63,527 nt of DNA, taken from positions 1-63,527 of the forward strand of contig CANLGD010000010.1 of assembly GCA_947490145.1 (NCBI GenBank). The letters are read 5' to 3'. Shown piece by piece: positions 63,223 through 63,527 of the stretch. Made by a program: the position numbers and the translations under genes. Below the pieces are notes generated by a model. It had not been told where the DNA came from and did not search any database. It saw only the letters and a program-made list of their open reading frames with translations. Every line of letters begins with the position of its first letter. Position 1 is the first letter of the stretch. The DNA is from Flavobacteriia bacterium. GTDB lineage: Bacteria > Bacteroidota > Bacteroidia > Flavobacteriales_D > Crocinitomicaceae.

Positions 63223-63348
63223 TTATTTATTTTTTCCAACAAGTGTAAATTTAATAGCGATTGCTTTAACGAATTTTTGTTGCATTGTAGCAGTCGTATT
63301 CGCTTGATTTTGAATTCTTTTTAAAGACAATAAATGTTTGTATGTCAT
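63223..63348 (-). CDS. Putative 41-residue basic small protein
   Basis: An ATG-to-stop frame on the minus strand encoding a Lys-rich peptide (MTYKHLLSLKRIQNQ ... AIKFTLVGKNK). I do not recognise it. It sits between the SBP terminator and the IS edge. An overlapping frame here (DPLKGYFEMQYFDDIQ) is also open, so either could be a fragment of a gene split by the IS. Weak support. Confidence 0.25.
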   Translation of the reverse strand: MTYKHLLSLKRIQNQANTTATMQQKFVKAIAIKFTLVGKNK

Positions 63349-63380
63349 CAAAATATTGCATCTCAAAGTAACCTTTTAAT

Positions 63381-63527
63381 GGGTCATGTAAAAAAGTTGG
63401 GGAGAAGTCTTAAATTTGCATAAAAAAAAGATGGATTTTTCAGTACTTTCAAATTTTTTGCCTGAGGGTTTATTGCAACATTTCAATATTGTTGATTTCA
63501 AAGAGCAAGTTGATTTAGAATCAAAAA
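63381..63527 (+). mobile_element. Left end of an ISAon1-type insertion sequence, continues past the window
   Basis: The sequence GGGTCATGTAAAAAAGTTGG from 63381 looks like an IS terminal repeat. It is followed by a promoter box (TAAATTTG, 63411-63418) and the start of a transposase reading frame at 63431. The exact boundary and any target duplication cannot be fixed without the other end. Confidence 0.6.
63431..63527 (+). CDS. ISAon1-family transposase, N-terminal region (truncated by window edge)
   Basis: Open frame from ATG 63431 to the edge, 32 residues (MDFSVLSNFLPEGLLQHF, then DFKEQ). I recognise this as the start of the ISAon1 transposase N-terminal region protein, a DDE-type IS usually encoded by one ORF or by two overlapping frames. 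Only the first tenth is visible. A -7 box lies 12 bp upstream. Confidence 0.7.
   Translation, partial: MDFSVLSNFLPEGLLQHFNIVDFKEQVDLESK

Noticed and set aside
63431-63527. Full ISAon1 element
   Set aside because: Only the left end is present; type and length of the whole element cannot be confirmed.
1-63527. CRISPR array, tRNA, rRNA, tmRNA or prophage
   Set aside because: No regularly spaced direct repeats, no T-loop-like motifs in gaps and no phage genes were found by eye.

Overview
The window is AT-rich chromosomal DNA from a member of the Bacteroidetes, most likely Flavobacteriales (possibly Crocinitomicaceae or Fluviicola-like; the family placement is inference). The clues are two secreted proteins with type IX secretion (T9SS) type A C-terminal signals, Bacteroidetes -7 promoter boxes (TAnnTTTG) close to many start codons, few Shine-Dalgarno sequences, Bacteroidetes-style lipoproteins, and the start of an ISAon1-type transposase at the right edge. 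I saw no rRNA, tRNA, CRISPR array or prophage.

Layout. 1-6010: a tetR - tolC-like - membrane fusion protein - RND pump operon on the minus strand, with the pump truncated by the left edge and an elaborate palindromic operator over the tetR promoter. 6256-12134: ftsE-like ATPase divergent from a large TPR protein and an outer-membrane barrel protein. 12339-16986: a minus-strand operon of four tandem paralogous exported proteins of unknown function plus an exported VOC protein. 17123-25602: plus-strand run of asnS, rpoN, a PAP2-like membrane protein, M48 lipoprotein, cyclase, bioD, C1 peptidase, a BlaI-like regulator and an acyltransferase. 25603-26035 is gene-poor. 26036-29443 is a large SF1 helicase with a problematic start, convergent with rlmB. 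30328-37611: osmC, lipA, a BNR-repeat T9SS protein, lpdA and hemH. 37721-45677 (minus): T9SS beta-helix protein, gcvP and recJ. 45815-51865: two small exported proteins, an LtaS-like sulfatase (minus), a conserved hypothetical, rseP and rnhA. 52084-57415: purK (minus), then a second LtaS-like enzyme overlapping a diacylglycerol-kinase-like gene and two membrane proteins. 57519-63170: pgk, cysS, trpS and a peptide-binding lipoprotein. 63381 to the end: IS edge.

How the genes work together. Most of the window is housekeeping (translation, lipoate/glycine metabolism, haem, glycolysis). Two modules look least explained. The first is the four-gene paralogue array, whose C-terminal domain carries motifs like KPVIYAYSEK and GFTVLEWGG. 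The second is the LtaS-like transferase and DAG-kinase pair, which resembles the Gram-positive cycle of phospholipid head-group transfer plus diacylglycerol recycling, here in a Gram-negative that should lack lipoteichoic acid. I found no recognisable defence island. The system-level claims are inferences from motifs and gene order.
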